64,000 nucleotides of DNA from Micromonospora sp. WMMA1363 (GCF_030345795.1 NZ_JAUALB010000001.1:5977101-6041100); one strand, 5' to 3'. Counted from the first letter of the stretch, positions 7,788-16,434 are shown. The notes: generated by a model not told the origin, from the sequence alone. Program-made: numbers and translations.

Positions 7788-8103
7788 CGCCATACAGGCT
7801 CACATGCCCGACCAGCGCAGGCTAAGCGCACAACATAGATCCCATAACAGAACAGCATCACTTTGGCCGGCTCATCGGCCCTTGGTGTCAGCTTCGGCAG
7901 GCCGATCCGGAGCTGACGTGACAACTGCACCTGGCCGCCGACGGCGTCATCCAGACACCGCCGGCGGGGGCTGCTATCCACGGCCAGCCGCTCCGGTCGG
8001 GCGTCCAGAGCCGCAGGAGTGTGCTCGGCGGCACGTGCCTGCGGCGCGACGTTCAGGGGAGGCACGCCATGGCGAGGCGGCAGGTGTCACCAGGGAGGCT
8101 GGC

Positions 8104-8328
8104 ATGAGCGGGCGGGCCGGCGTGCCCGGCGCGCGGCTTTCCTTGCCCGCCGGCGCGCCCGGCGCTTGGTCGTCGCCACCCGCCGACGCGCCTGGGGCGA
8201 ACGTCTCCGACGCCGCTCACCGCCAGCGGAAAGCGATCGTGGAGGAAGACGGCCGCCGGCGGCGCCACGCGATGCCACGGTCTCCCCTGACCCGGCACGT
8301 GGCGTCGACCGCCGGGGGCACGGCATGA
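8104..8328 (+). CDS. Small ORF overlapping the rny start (uncertain)
   Basis: This 74-codon frame starts at ATG 8104 with a good Shine-Dalgarno AGGGAGG about 6 nt upstream, and its stop overlaps the rny ATG (ATGA), the arrangement of translational coupling. GC at third positions is about 85%, like real genes nearby. The product is Pro/Ala/Arg-rich with no recognised domain: an N-terminal PAGAPGAW-type stretch is followed by a basic HRQRKAIVEEDGRRRRH segment. It may be a real small protein or a leader that sets rny translation. Comparison with relatives would decide. Confidence 0.4.
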   Translation: MSGRAGVPGARLSLPAGAPGAWSSPPADAPGANVSDAAHRQRKAIVEEDGRRRRHAMPRSPLTRHVASTAGGTA

Positions 8329-10091
8329 GCGGGTTCGACGCCGTCCTGCTGGTGGCCTTGCTGGTGCTGACCGGGATCGTGCTCGGAGCGGCGCTGCTCG
8401 GTCTCCGCGTGGTGCGCCGGCTCGGGACGGCACCGGCGCCGGACGACCCGGCTTTCATCGCCGAGAAGGACCGCCAGGAGCAGTCCCTCGCCGCGTTGCG
8501 GAGCGCCGCGGACGAGGCGAACAGCACGGTCGACGTGGCCAGGTCCGCCGCCGCGGCGGCTCGGGCCGAGGCGGCCGCCGCCAAGGCCGAGGCGAAGGCG
8601 GCCCGGGCGGAGGCGCGCCGGGTCCTCGACGACGCCCGAGCCGAGGCGGACACCATCCTGGAGCGGGCCCACAAGCAGGCCGAGGCCGACGCCGACCAGT
8701 TGCGGGCCACTGCCCGGCGTAGCGGCGAGCGGGAGGTGGCCGTCCTCTCCGCGACCACTCGGGAACAGGCCGCCGAGGTGGAGCGCCGGGCGGCCAGGAT
8801 GGACGAGCGGGAGCGGCTGCACACCGAGGAGGTGGAGCGGCTCGCCGAACGCGAGCGGCAGCTCAGCGCCGCCGGTGCCGCGCTGGGGACCCGGGAGTCC
8901 ACCCTCGCCCAGCGGGAGGCGGACCTGGCGCAGACGGAGGAGCGGCGTCTCCGGGAGCTGGAACGGGTTGCCGGGCTCACCGCCGACGCCGCCCGCACGG
9001 AGTTGATCGAGGCGATCGAGAGCCAGGCCAAGCGGGAGGCCGCGCTGCTGGTCCGGGACATCGAGTCCGATGCTCGCAGCACCGCCGAGGAGCGCGCCCG
9101 CCATGTCGTCGTCGACGCGATCCAGCGGATCGCCAGCGAGCAGACCGCGGAGAGTGTGGTCAGCGTGCTGCACCTACCCGGCGACGAGATGAAGGGGCGG
9201 ATCATCGGTCGGGAGGGGCGCAACATCCGCGCCTTCGAGTCGGTGACCGGAGTTAACCTGATCATCGACGACACCCCCGAGGCGGTGCTGCTCTCCTGTT
9301 TCGACCCGGTACGCCGAGAGGTCGGCCGGCTCACGTTGGAGAAGCTGGTCCTCGACGGGCGGATCCACCCGCACCGGATCGAGGAGGTCCACGACCTGGC
9401 CCGGCACGAGGTGGAGCAGCTCTGCCACCGGGCCGCCGAGGAGGCCCTGGTCGCGGTCGGGATCACCGAGATCCACCCCGAGCTGGTCGCCCTGCTCGGC
9501 CGGCTACGCTACCGCACCTCGTACGGGCAGAACGTCCTCAAGCACCTTGTCGAGACCGCCCACATCGCCGGGATCATGGCCGCCGAACTGCGGCTCGACG
9601 TGCCGACGATCAAGCGGTGCGCGTTCCTGCACGACATCGGCAAGGCGCTCACCCACGAGGTTGAGGGCAGCCACGCCATCATCGGCGCCGACCTGGCCCG
9701 CAAGTACGGCGAGCGCGAGGACGTCGTGCACGCCATCGAGGCGCATCACAACGAGGTGCCGCCGCAAACCATCGAGGCGGTGCTCACCCAGGCCTCCGAC
9801 GCCTGCTCGGGCGGCCGGCCCGGAGCGCGGCGGGAAAGCCTCGAGGCGTACGTGAAGCGGCTGGAGCGGATCGAGGAGATCGCAGCCGGCAAGCTCGGCG
9901 TGGAGAAGGTCTTCGCGATGCAGGCCGGCCGGGAGATCCGGGTGATGGTGAAGCCGGAGGACGTCGACGACATCGGCGCCGCCGTGCTGGCCCGGGACGT
10001 GGCCAAGCAGATCGAGGAGGAGTTGACCTACCCGGGCCAGATCCGGGTGACCGTGGTCCGCGAGTCCCGGGTCACCGAGATCGCCCGCTGA
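8325..10091 (+). CDS. rny: Ribonuclease Y
   Basis: A 588-residue membrane-anchored endoribonuclease that starts mRNA decay. An N-terminal transmembrane helix (residues 4-26, AVLLVALLVLTGIVLGAAL) is followed by a long Ala/Glu/Arg coiled coil (about 45-270), a KH domain (MKGRIIGREGRNIRAFE) and an HD phosphohydrolase domain with FLHDIGKALTHE and AIEAHHNEVPP. The C-terminus YPGQIRVTVVRESRV is complete. ATG 8325 has GGGGG 8 nt upstream and overlaps the stop of a small upstream frame. It sits between recX and the glutamate transporter operon, the order I recall from Streptomyces. A terminator follows at 10199. Confidence 0.95.
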   Translation: MSGFDAVLLVALLVLTGIVLGAALLGLRVVRRLGTAPAPDDPAFIAEKDRQEQSLAALRSAADEANSTVDVARSAAAAARAEAAAAKAEAKAARAEARRVLDDARAEADTILERAHKQAEADADQLRATARRSGEREVAVLSATTREQAAEVERRAARMDERERLHTEEVERLAERERQLSAAGAALGTRESTLAQREADLAQTEERRLRELERVAGLTADAARTELIEAIESQAKREAALLVRDIESDARSTAEERARHVVVDAIQRIASEQTAESVVSVLHLPGDEMKGRIIGREGRNIRAFESVTGVNLIIDDTPEAVLLSCFDPVRREVGRLTLEKLVLDGRIHPHRIEEVHDLARHEVEQLCHRAAEEALVAVGITEIHPELVALLGRLRYRTSYGQNVLKHLVETAHIAGIMAAELRLDVPTIKRCAFLHDIGKALTHEVEGSHAIIGADLARKYGEREDVVHAIEAHHNEVPPQTIEAVLTQASDACSGGRPGARRESLEAYVKRLERIEEIAAGKLGVEKVFAMQAGREIRVMVKPEDVDDIGAAVLARDVAKQIEEELTYPGQIRVTVVRESRVTEIAR

Positions 10092-10133
10092 GCGGGTGTG
10101 ACGCGCTGGATGTGCCTGCTTGTAGCCCATGCG

Positions 10134-10173
10134 TCTTGCTGAACCGGTGTGCGTGTTGCTGAACCGGTGCGCT
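10134..10173 (+). repeat. Two 20-bp direct repeats after rny
   Basis: TCTTGCTGAACCGGTGTGCG (10134) and TGTTGCTGAACCGGTGCGCT (10154) are adjacent copies that share the 14-bp core TTGCTGAACCGGTG. A partial third copy follows. They lie between the rny stop and the shared terminator. No role is evident. Confidence 0.75.
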
Positions 10174-10198
10174 TGCTGAGTCCGTACAGATCCGACGC

Positions 10199-10227
10199 GA
10201 GGGCCGGCGCCACCCGGGCCGGCCCTC
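10199..10227. terminator. Bidirectional terminator between rny and gluD
   Basis: GAGGGCCGG and CCGGCCCTC form a 9-bp perfect stem with an 11-nt loop. It is placed between the converging ends of rny (+) and gluD (-), so it likely serves both transcripts. Confidence 0.7.
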
Positions 10228-10245
10228 ACGTCGTGGATCGGTAGT

Positions 10246-11214
10246 TTAGACGCCGCCGGCGCCCTCGGCCTGTGAGGTGAGGGCGGTGGCCGGCGGCTCC
10301 TGCGCCGGTGTGCCGGCGGTCCGCCGGCCGCGGGAGAGCCGGTGCTGGACGTACTGGGCCAGCTTCGACAGCGAGTAGTTCACGACGATGAACAGCACGG
10401 CGATCACGGTGTAGACCTGGATCGGATTGTCCAGCGCACCGATGATCTGCTTGCCGATGTTGAGCGTCTCCTCGTAACTGACGATGAACCCGAGTGAGGT
10501 GTCCTTCAGGACCACCACGAGCTGGCTGATCAGCGCAGGCAGCATGATCCGGAACGCCTGGGGAAGCAGGATCATCCGGGTGGTCTGCAACGGGGAGAGG
10601 CCGATCGCGGCTGCGGCCTCGGCCTGTCCGCCGGGGAGCCCCTCCATGCCGGAACGCAGGATCTCGGCGATCACCACGGAGTTGTAGATGGTGAGGCCGA
10701 TGACCAGGTACCAGAGCGTGTCGAAGGTGACACCGAACTCGGGAAAGCCGCGAGCCACGAAGAAGATCGTGATCACGACGGGCAGACCCCGGAAGATCTC
10801 GACACAGACCCGGGTCACGACCCCCAGCGTGACGTTCAGCCCGCGCAGCAGGTAGGTCAGCGGTGCGGCGAGTCCGGTGAACCGGCGCCGGGCGAAGCTC
10901 TTGAGCTGGATCCGCAGCACCGCCAGCACCATGCCGACCAGCAGCGAGGCGACGATGGCGAGGGCCGCCGCGACGAGGGTGTTCCTGATGCCGACGCCGA
11001 GCCGCTCCCAGACCAGCGGGAAGTTCTCGTTCGAGGGGTCGATCAGTGGACCCCACAGCTCCATCGAGAACTGGCCCTCGTCCTCCAGCGGACGGTAGAC
11101 CAGGACGTATGCGCCCACCAGGATCAGGGCGGTGGCGGCGAGGCTGCTGAACAGGGTGACCCGGCGCTGCCGGGGCCCGGGGACGTCGTAGAGGACGCTG
11201 CTCTGTTGGGTCAT
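10246..11214 (-). CDS. gluD: Glutamate ABC transporter permease GluD
   Basis: A 322-residue inner-membrane subunit of a polar amino acid uptake system (His/Glu/Gln/Arg/opine family). It has an N-terminal helix (LFSSLAATALILVGAYVLVY) and the permease core. The EAA loop reads GLPGGQAEAAAAIGLSPLQTTRMILLPQAFR, the site that contacts the ATPase. The start ATG at 11214 overlaps the end of gluC by 4 nt (ATGA), so the two are translationally coupled. It is the last gene of gluABCD. Glutamate as substrate is inferred from similarity to the corynebacterial and Streptomyces operon. The C-terminal tail is Ala/Thr-rich and variable. Confidence 0.9.
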   Translation of the reverse strand: MTQQSSVLYDVPGPRQRRVTLFSSLAATALILVGAYVLVYRPLEDEGQFSMELWGPLIDPSNENFPLVWERLGVGIRNTLVAAALAIVASLLVGMVLAVLRIQLKSFARRRFTGLAAPLTYLLRGLNVTLGVVTRVCVEIFRGLPVVITIFFVARGFPEFGVTFDTLWYLVIGLTIYNSVVIAEILRSGMEGLPGGQAEAAAAIGLSPLQTTRMILLPQAFRIMLPALISQLVVVLKDTSLGFIVSYEETLNIGKQIIGALDNPIQVYTVIAVLFIVVNYSLSKLAQYVQHRLSRGRRTAGTPAQEPPATALTSQAEGAGGV

Positions 11215-11918
11215 CGGGCCACCGCCTGCCGCCGTTCGATCCGGTCGAGGAGCGCGCCGAGAGGCACGGTCATGATCAGGTATCCGATCGAGATGCCGAT
11301 GGCGACCGGGATGAATGGGTAGCCCTCGGCCGACGTCAACTGGTCCGCGGTCTGGGACAGGTCACCCACGACACCGAAGAAGCCGACCAGCGCCGAGTTC
11401 TTGATCATGGCGATGATGGCCGAGCCGAGCGGCACGATCGAGGCCTTCCACGACTGCGGCAGCACCACGTACCGCAGGTTCTGGCTGAAGGTCAGTCCGA
11501 GTGACCGGGCCGCCTCCGCCTGGCCGGCGGGCACCGCGTTCACCCCGGAGCGCAGCGCCTCGCAGACGAACGCCGCGGTGTAGAGCACCAAGGCGATCAG
11601 AGCGAAGCGGAAGTACGGCAGGTCGGTGCCGAGCCGGCTGAACACGATGTCGAGCCCGGGGATGCGGAGGAAGTCCGCGTTGGAGCCGAGCGCGGGGAGG
11701 CCGAAGGCGGCGAAGAACATGACGACGGTCAGCGGCATGTTGCGGAAGGTGTTGACGTACGCGGTGCCGACCGCTCGCAACGGCGGCACCGGGGAGATTC
11801 GCAGCACCGCCACGACGGCGCCCAGGATCAGGGCGCCGATCGCGGCGAGAATGCAGATCTGGAGGGTGAGCCAGAAACCACCCGCGAAAACGTCGAACTT
11901 GTCGATGAGTACACTCAC
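11211..11918 (-). CDS. gluC: Glutamate ABC transporter permease GluC
   Basis: A 235-residue membrane permease with about five helices, partner of GluD. It starts at GTG 11918. The N-terminus MSVLIDKFDVFAGGFWLTLQ is typical of GluC. The EAA loop is AVPAGQAEAARSLGLTFSQNLRYVVLP, for docking to GluA. The gap from gluB is 42 nt and gluD overlaps its stop. Together GluC and GluD form the heterodimeric channel for glutamate delivered by GluB. No irregularities were seen. Confidence 0.92.
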   Translation of the reverse strand: MSVLIDKFDVFAGGFWLTLQICILAAIGALILGAVVAVLRISPVPPLRAVGTAYVNTFRNMPLTVVMFFAAFGLPALGSNADFLRIPGLDIVFSRLGTDLPYFRFALIALVLYTAAFVCEALRSGVNAVPAGQAEAARSLGLTFSQNLRYVVLPQSWKASIVPLGSAIIAMIKNSALVGFFGVVGDLSQTADQLTSAEGYPFIPVAIGISIGYLIMTVPLGALLDRIERRQAVAR

Positions 11919-11960
11919 GGGTCGGTCTTCCTCCCCACCCTCCAGGTCAGCCGGATCAGA

Positions 11961-12839
11961 TCAGTAGCGGTTGACGGTCGGCGCGGAGCCCAGCTCGGCA
12001 CCGAACTTGCCGGCGGTGTCGTCCCAGGCCTGCTGCCAGCTGCCGTCGGCGAACGCCTTCTCCAGCGTGTCGTTGACGAAGTCGCGGAAGTCGGTGTCCT
12101 CCTTCTTCACCCCGATGCCGTACGGCTCCTTGGTGAAGTTCTCGCCGGCCAGCTTGAACGACGCCTCGTCCTTGGCGATGTAACCGAGCAGGATCACGTT
12201 GTCCGTGGTGACCGCGTCGACCTGGCCGTTCTTGAGGGCGTCCCGGCACTTGTCGTAGGTGTCGAACGGCACCAGCTGGGCGGCGACGTCCTTGACGTAC
12301 TTTTTGATCTCCTCGAACGGCGTGGAGCCGGTCACCGAGCAGACCTTCTTGGTGCCGTCGGCGAACGAGTCCGGCCCGGTGATCGAGGTGTCGTCCTTCC
12401 TCACCATGATGTTCTGGCCGGCCTCGTAGTACGGCCCGGCGAAGGCGATGCGCTCCTTGCGCTTGTCGTTGATCGTGTACGTCGCGGCGACAAGGTCGAC
12501 GGTGCCGTTGACGATCACGTCCTCGCGGACCTTGGAGGGGGTCTCGACCCACTCGATCTTGTCCTCGGGGATGCCGAGCTCCTCGACGATGATCTTCGCG
12601 ATCTCGACGTCGAAGCCCTCCGGCTTGCCCGACAGGCCCTTGAGGCCGAAGCCTGGCTGGTCGAACTTGGTGCCGATCTTGATCGCCTGGGCCTTGTTCA
12701 GCCGCTCCATCGTGCTGCCGGCGGGGAAGGACTTGCTACCGGCGCCGGTGTCCTCGCCGGCGTCGTCGCCGCCGCAGGCGGCCAGGCCGAGCGCCAGGGT
12801 GGCGGCCGCCGCGAGCGCCGCTACGCGCTTCATACGCAT
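11961..12839 (-). CDS. gluB: Glutamate-binding lipoprotein GluB
   Basis: A 292-residue substrate-binding protein with a lipoprotein signal: basic start MRMKRVAAL, a hydrophobic run and lipobox LAAC-GG near residues 19-22. The mature part is an SBP_bac_3 fold with VDLVAATYTINDKRKERIAF and VCSVTGSTPFEEI. It should be anchored outside the membrane and hand glutamate to GluCD. The start at ATG 12839 has AAGGAG about 6 nt upstream, while a second in-frame ATG at 12833 is also possible. The 58-nt gap to gluA contains no separate gene. Confidence 0.94.
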   Translation of the reverse strand: MRMKRVAALAAAATLALGLAACGGDDAGEDTGAGSKSFPAGSTMERLNKAQAIKIGTKFDQPGFGLKGLSGKPEGFDVEIAKIIVEELGIPEDKIEWVETPSKVREDVIVNGTVDLVAATYTINDKRKERIAFAGPYYEAGQNIMVRKDDTSITGPDSFADGTKKVCSVTGSTPFEEIKKYVKDVAAQLVPFDTYDKCRDALKNGQVDAVTTDNVILLGYIAKDEASFKLAGENFTKEPYGIGVKKEDTDFRDFVNDTLEKAFADGSWQQAWDDTAGKFGAELGSAPTVNRY

Positions 12840-12897
12840 ATTCTTCTCCTTCTTCGATGGAGTCGGCCGGGGGACGGCACGCCTCCGATACGGACGC

Positions 12898-13653
12898 CTA
12901 GTGCGTGAGGATCTTGGAGAGGAAGTCCTTGGCCCGCTCGCTGCGCGGGTTGCCGAAGAACTCGGCCGGGGGTGCTTCCTCGACGAGCTGCCCGTCGGCC
13001 ATGAAGACCACGCGGTTGGCCGCGTGCCGGGCGAAACCCATCTCGTGGGTGACGACGACCATCGTCATCCCGTCGCCGGCCAGCGACGTCATCACGTCCA
13101 GCACCTCGCCGACCATCTCCGGGTCGAGTGCGCTGGTCGGCTCGTCGAAGAGCATCGCCTTCGGTTGCATCGCCAGCGCGCGGGCGATTGCCGCCCGCTG
13201 CTGCTGGCCGCCGGAGAGCTGGGCGGGGAACTTGTCGGCCTGGTTGGCGATGCCGACCCGGTCCAGCAGGGCCAGGCCGCGTTCGCGGGCGACCGCCGGC
13301 TTCTCCTTGCGAACCTTGACCGGGCCGAGGGCGACGTTCTCCAGGATGGTCTTGTGCGCGAAGAGGTTGAACGACTGGAACACCATCCCGACCTCGCTGC
13401 GCAGCTTGGCCAGGGCCCTGCCCTCGGCCGGCAGCGGCTGCCCGTCGAACGTGATCGTGCCGGAGTTGATCGGCTCCAACCGGTTGATCGTGCGGCAGAG
13501 CGTGGACTTGCCGGAGCCGGAGGGGCCGATCACCACGACCACCTCGCCCCGCCCGACCGACAGTGAGACGTCGTCCAACACGTGCAGCGGCCCGAACCAC
13601 TTGTTGACCGAGTCCAACACGATGAGCGGTTCGCCCGTCGTCACGTCGTCCAC
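12898..13653 (-). CDS. gluA: Glutamate ABC transporter ATPase GluA
   Basis: A 251-residue ATPase that powers uptake, first gene of gluABCD. Walker A is GPSGSGKST, the signature is [16 protein letters not shown], Walker B is [14 protein letters not shown] and the switch His is in [12 protein letters not shown]. Start GTG 13653; the sequence [20 protein letters not shown] is a normal N-terminus. The divergent spacer to selD (180 bp) contains a GTNAC-n6-GTNAC element at 13738, a form bound by GlnR or MtrA in actinomycetes. Nitrogen control of glutamate uptake would make sense, but this is inferred. Confidence 0.95.
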   Translation of the reverse strand: MDDVTTGEPLIVLDSVNKWFGPLHVLDDVSLSVGRGEVVVVIGPSGSGKSTLCRTINRLEPINSGTITFDGQPLPAEGRALAKLRSEVGMVFQSFNLFAHKTILENVALGPVKVRKEKPAVARERGLALLDRVGIANQADKFPAQLSGGQQQRAAIARALAMQPKAMLFDEPTSALDPEMVGEVLDVMTSLAGDGMTMVVVTHEMGFARHAANRVVFMADGQLVEEAPPAEFFGNPRSERAKDFLSKILTH

Positions 13654-13737
13654 CGTCCCTGTCGTCGCTTGGGAGGTCGGTTGACCCCCGGTCCGGCCAC
13701 TCTAGGCGGGGTGATGTGGCGGAATGCAACTCAGATG

Positions 13738-13753
13738 GTCACGGAGCGGTAAC
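13738..13753. promoter_or_regulatory. GTNAC-n6-GTNAC box (GlnR- or MtrA-type)
   Basis: GTCAC, six bases, then GTAAC. It lies in the divergent spacer, 85 bp before gluA and 81 bp before selD. GlnR (nitrogen) and MtrA (two-component) sites in actinomycetes have this spaced form. A near-identical copy is at 14955-14970. Which regulator binds is not decidable from sequence. Confidence 0.5.
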
Positions 13754-13833
13754 ACCAGTTCTTGCGGCTCGGTAAGTGTCCGATTCTGACCGCTTGGGTG
13801 GCGGCTACCACCCGTTTTGGAGACCATGTGCAG

Positions 13834-14823
13834 ATGGCAGAGCCGGTGCGGCTGACCCGGTACTCCCGCGGTGGCGGTTGCGCGTGCAAGATCCCAGCCG
13901 GCGAGCTGGAGGCGCTGGTGAGGGGGCTCGGACCCGCCGCGGGCGCAGCCGATCTGCTGGTCGGCCTCGACCACGGCGACGACGCCGCCGTGGTCCGGCT
14001 CGACGAGCGCACCGCTCTGGTCAGCACCGCCGACTTCTTCACCCCGGTGGTCGACGACGCGTACGACTGGGGGCGGATCGCCGCTGCCAACGCCCTCTCC
14101 GACGTGTACGCGATGGGCGGTGTCCCGCTGGTGGCGCTCAACCTGCTCTGCTGGCCGCGCGGTGTGCTCCCGCTGGAGCTGGCCCGCGAGGTGTTGCGCG
14201 GCGGGCGGGATGTGGCCCGGGTGGCCGGCTGTCACCTCGCCGGCGGGCACAGCGTCGACGACGAGGGGCCGAAGTACGGGCTCGCGGTCACCGGGACGGT
14301 CCGGCCAGCGGATCTGATCACGCTGGACGCCGGCCGGGCCGGGCAGCCGCTGTCGCTGACCAAGCCGCTCGGCGTCGGCGTGCTCAACACCCGGCACAAG
14401 GCGACCGGGGAGATCTTTCCCGCGGCGGTCGCGGCGATGACCATGCTGAACCGGGACGCCGCCCGCGCGGCGGTGGCGGCCGGGGTCCGGTGTGGCACCG
14501 ACGTCACCGGCTTCGGGCTGCTCGGCCACGCGTCGAAGCTCGCCCGGGCCAGCCGACTGACCGTGGCGATCGACACGGCCCGGGTGCCGTACCTGGCGGG
14601 CGCGCGGCAGGCGGCCCGGGACGGGTACGTCAGCGGGGGCAGCCGCCGCAACCTCGACTGGGTCACGCCGTGGACGGACTTCGGGTCGGCGGGCGAGGCG
14701 GAGCGGCTGCTGCTGGCCGACGCGCAGACCTCCGGCGGTCTGCTGGTCGCGGGGGAGCTGCCGGGTGCCCCGGTCATCGGGGAGTTGCTGCCCCGGGGTG
14801 AGCATCGTGTCGTGCTTCGCTAG
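13834..14823 (+). CDS. selD: Selenide, water dikinase SelD
   Basis: A 329-residue enzyme that makes selenophosphate from selenide and ATP, the Se donor for selenocysteine or selenouridine. The N-terminal catalytic loop reads RGGGCACK (residues about 11-18); the active residue is Cys, not Sec. Further motifs are DDAAVVRL, STADFFTPVVDD, NALSDVYAMGG and DVTGFGLLGH. ATG 13834 is used; GTG 13828 is in frame and equally possible, and neither has a clear Shine-Dalgarno. No selA, selB, tRNA-Sec or formate dehydrogenase gene is in the window, so the selenium pathway must be completed elsewhere. Confidence 0.93.
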   Translation: MAEPVRLTRYSRGGGCACKIPAGELEALVRGLGPAAGAADLLVGLDHGDDAAVVRLDERTALVSTADFFTPVVDDAYDWGRIAAANALSDVYAMGGVPLVALNLLCWPRGVLPLELAREVLRGGRDVARVAGCHLAGGHSVDDEGPKYGLAVTGTVRPADLITLDAGRAGQPLSLTKPLGVGVLNTRHKATGEIFPAAVAAMTMLNRDAARAAVAAGVRCGTDVTGFGLLGHASKLARASRLTVAIDTARVPYLAGARQAARDGYVSGGSRRNLDWVTPWTDFGSAGEAERLLLADAQTSGGLLVAGELPGAPVIGELLPRGEHRVVLR

Positions 14824-14954
14824 AGCGCCTGGAAGCCCGGTGCTGGAGCGCCTTCAAGGCCGGTGTCGGCGGCCGGGCGCGGCACAATACTCGATAAACT
14901 GTCATCTTCTCGTTACTCGAAGCGATGAAGCTCAAGGAAATTTTGCCCGGAATG

Positions 14955-14970
14955 GTCACAGACCGGTAAC
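14955..14970. promoter_or_regulatory. Second GTNAC-n6-GTNAC box
   Basis: GTCAC, AGACCG, GTAAC. It sits 88 bp before the gene at 15059 and closely matches the element at 13738. A weak promoter (TTGCCC at 14943, TAACTT at 14967) overlaps it, so a bound protein could repress or position polymerase. Confidence 0.5.
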
Positions 14971-15058
14971 TTGCCCCCGGCTGGGGTCAAATGCACCCCA
15001 CCATCGTCAGTAAGGCCCGATCCGGAGGCCGGTGGAACGAGCACAGCGAGGAGGCGGC

Positions 15059-15538
15059 ATGACCGAGCTGTGGAGCTGGAGAATCGACCAGGTGCGGTCG
15101 ACGGAGGTCTGGCCGACGCTGGCCGAGGCGCTCGGCCGGGTGGTGATGCCGTTGGCGGTTGCCGACCCGGTGCGGCTGCCGAAGTACGCGGTGATCGCCG
15201 ACATCTGGCGGGCGCCGGGGGAGTTCGCCACGATCGTCGACTGTTACGGGGTGCCGGACACCCTGTCCGAGCTGCCCAGCGTCGCGGTGCTGGCCCGGCT
15301 GCTGGGTCGCAACTGCGTACTGCGCGACGACACCCTCGACGAGACCCGGCACCTGCTCGTCGCCCCCGACGGCACGATCCGACCGGTGCACTTCGACGTC
15401 CGGGAGACCGACGACGGCGAGGTGCTCAGCAACCAGCGACTCTGCACCGAGGCGCATCCCGGCTGCCGCGGCTGGTCCCGGTGCCACCGCTCCCGCTGGG
15501 CCCCCGACTCGGTGCTTCCCGCGCTCGCCGCCGCCTAG
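15059..15538 (+). CDS. Conserved hypothetical protein
   Basis: A 159-residue soluble protein with an excellent Shine-Dalgarno (GAGGAGG, 5 nt before ATG 15059). No family was recognised. It begins MTELWSWRIDQVRSTEVW. A middle section resembles a small alpha/beta domain, and the C-terminal third is rich in Cys, Trp and Arg (TEAHPGCRGWSRCHRSRW), perhaps a metal site. There is no signal peptide or membrane helix. It stands alone between selD and a minus-strand nucleosidase. A GlnR/MtrA-like box lies in its upstream region, shared in form with selD/gluA, suggesting common control. Confidence 0.75.
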   Translation: MTELWSWRIDQVRSTEVWPTLAEALGRVVMPLAVADPVRLPKYAVIADIWRAPGEFATIVDCYGVPDTLSELPSVAVLARLLGRNCVLRDDTLDETRHLLVAPDGTIRPVHFDVRETDDGEVLSNQRLCTEAHPGCRGWSRCHRSRWAPDSVLPALAAA

Positions 15539-15573
15539 CCTGGGCGATTCATGGTGGTCGCCGGGCTGTGGTG

Positions 15574-15585
15574 TCCCACGTGGGA
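15574..15585. repeat. 12-bp perfect palindrome
   Basis: TCCCACGTGGGA lies in the gap between two converging genes (15539-15659). It has a CACGTG core. It may be a chance palindrome, a weak terminator stem or a protein site. Confidence 0.4.
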
Positions 15586-15659
15586 GCGGCGGCACCGCAA
15601 TGCCGGGGCGGTTGAAAGCTGCCGAAAGGTCGCTCGGCCCGGGACGGGGGCGGAGTGAC

Positions 15660-16244
15660 TCAGGGGTAGGTGGGGATGTTGTGGGTTGCCCAGTCGGCGA
15701 GGGCGCGGGCGCACTTCGCGATGGTTTCCCGCCAGGTCTCGATGGCGCTCGCGTTGGCGTCGTCGCTGACGTTCTTGACGATGTGCAGCGACACACCGGC
15801 TTGGTGTGCCGCCGTCGCCAGGGCGTAGCCTTCCATATCGACCATGGACGCGTGTGCCGCCAGGTGGTCACACGTGGCCTTGTCGTCGATGAAGGTGTCC
15901 CCTGTGGCGAGGGTGGGGCCGTTAGGGTCGCCCACCGTCAGGGGCGGGCCATGGGTCTCGCCGGTCCGGGCGCGCAGGGTTTCGCTGTCCAGGTCGTGTT
16001 GTATCACCGTGCCGATGAGGTGGGTTCCGGCCCAGCCGGGGCGCAGGGCTCCCGCAGTGCCGAGGTTGATGACCTTTGATGGAATTGGGCCGCGGGCGAG
16101 TGTCGCGGCGAGCGCGGTCGCGGCGTTGACCTTGCCCACGCCGGTCAGCAGGACGGGCAGGGACGTGTTGAGGTACTGGGCCTCTGCCTGGAGCGCCAGC
16201 ACGAGCAAGGGACGGTCACTGGTGATCTCTCCCGTGAGCTGCAC
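15660..16244 (-). CDS. Nucleosidase (MTA/SAH nucleosidase-like phosphorylase superfamily)
   Basis: A 194-residue protein of the purine nucleoside phosphorylase superfamily. The motif MVDMEGYALATAAHQAGV contains the Met-Glu pair that holds the ribose, and KNVSDDAN has the Asp that protonates the base. The early Gly-rich segment TGVGKVNAATALA is also typical. It probably cleaves a nucleoside such as methylthioadenosine, S-adenosylhomocysteine or a related compound; the exact substrate cannot be read. At 194 residues it is shorter than E. coli Mtn (about 230). Start ATG 16244. It is monocistronic in appearance. Confidence 0.85.
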   Translation of the reverse strand: MQLTGEITSDRPLLVLALQAEAQYLNTSLPVLLTGVGKVNAATALAATLARGPIPSKVINLGTAGALRPGWAGTHLIGTVIQHDLDSETLRARTGETHGPPLTVGDPNGPTLATGDTFIDDKATCDHLAAHASMVDMEGYALATAAHQAGVSLHIVKNVSDDANASAIETWRETIAKCARALADWATHNIPTYP

Positions 16245-16398
16245 GGGTTCAGAGTAGGGGGCCGGCCCCGGCAGGAATCGGTATTCACCTAGTCGGCGAT
16301 CTCGGCGGCGGACCCTGAGGAAGCGACCGCGTCACGCAGACCCATGGGCATCCTGGACGCGGTCGGTGGCGGGCCGGTCGGCGGGCCGCCGGCCGCCC

Positions 16399-16434
16399 CA
16401 CGGTAGACGGGGGCCGCACGGTAGACGGGGGCCG
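16399..16434 (+). repeat. Perfect 18-bp tandem duplication
   Basis: CACGGTAGACGGGGGCCG occurs twice head to tail (16399-16416 and 16417-16434) in the 258-bp gap before the minus-strand DUF2277 gene. Nothing else was recognised in this gap. A recent slippage duplication is the simplest reading. Confidence 0.85.

Noticed and set aside
7804..8103. Extended open frame upstream of the small ORF at 8104
   Set aside because: No ribosome site and no domain; the strong Shine-Dalgarno is at 8104.
14824..14880. Possible tRNA-Sec (selC) downstream of selD, with CTTCAAG like an anticodon loop
   Set aside because: No matching 5-bp anticodon stem, T-arm or acceptor stem. It is better read as a degenerate 22-23-bp direct repeat.
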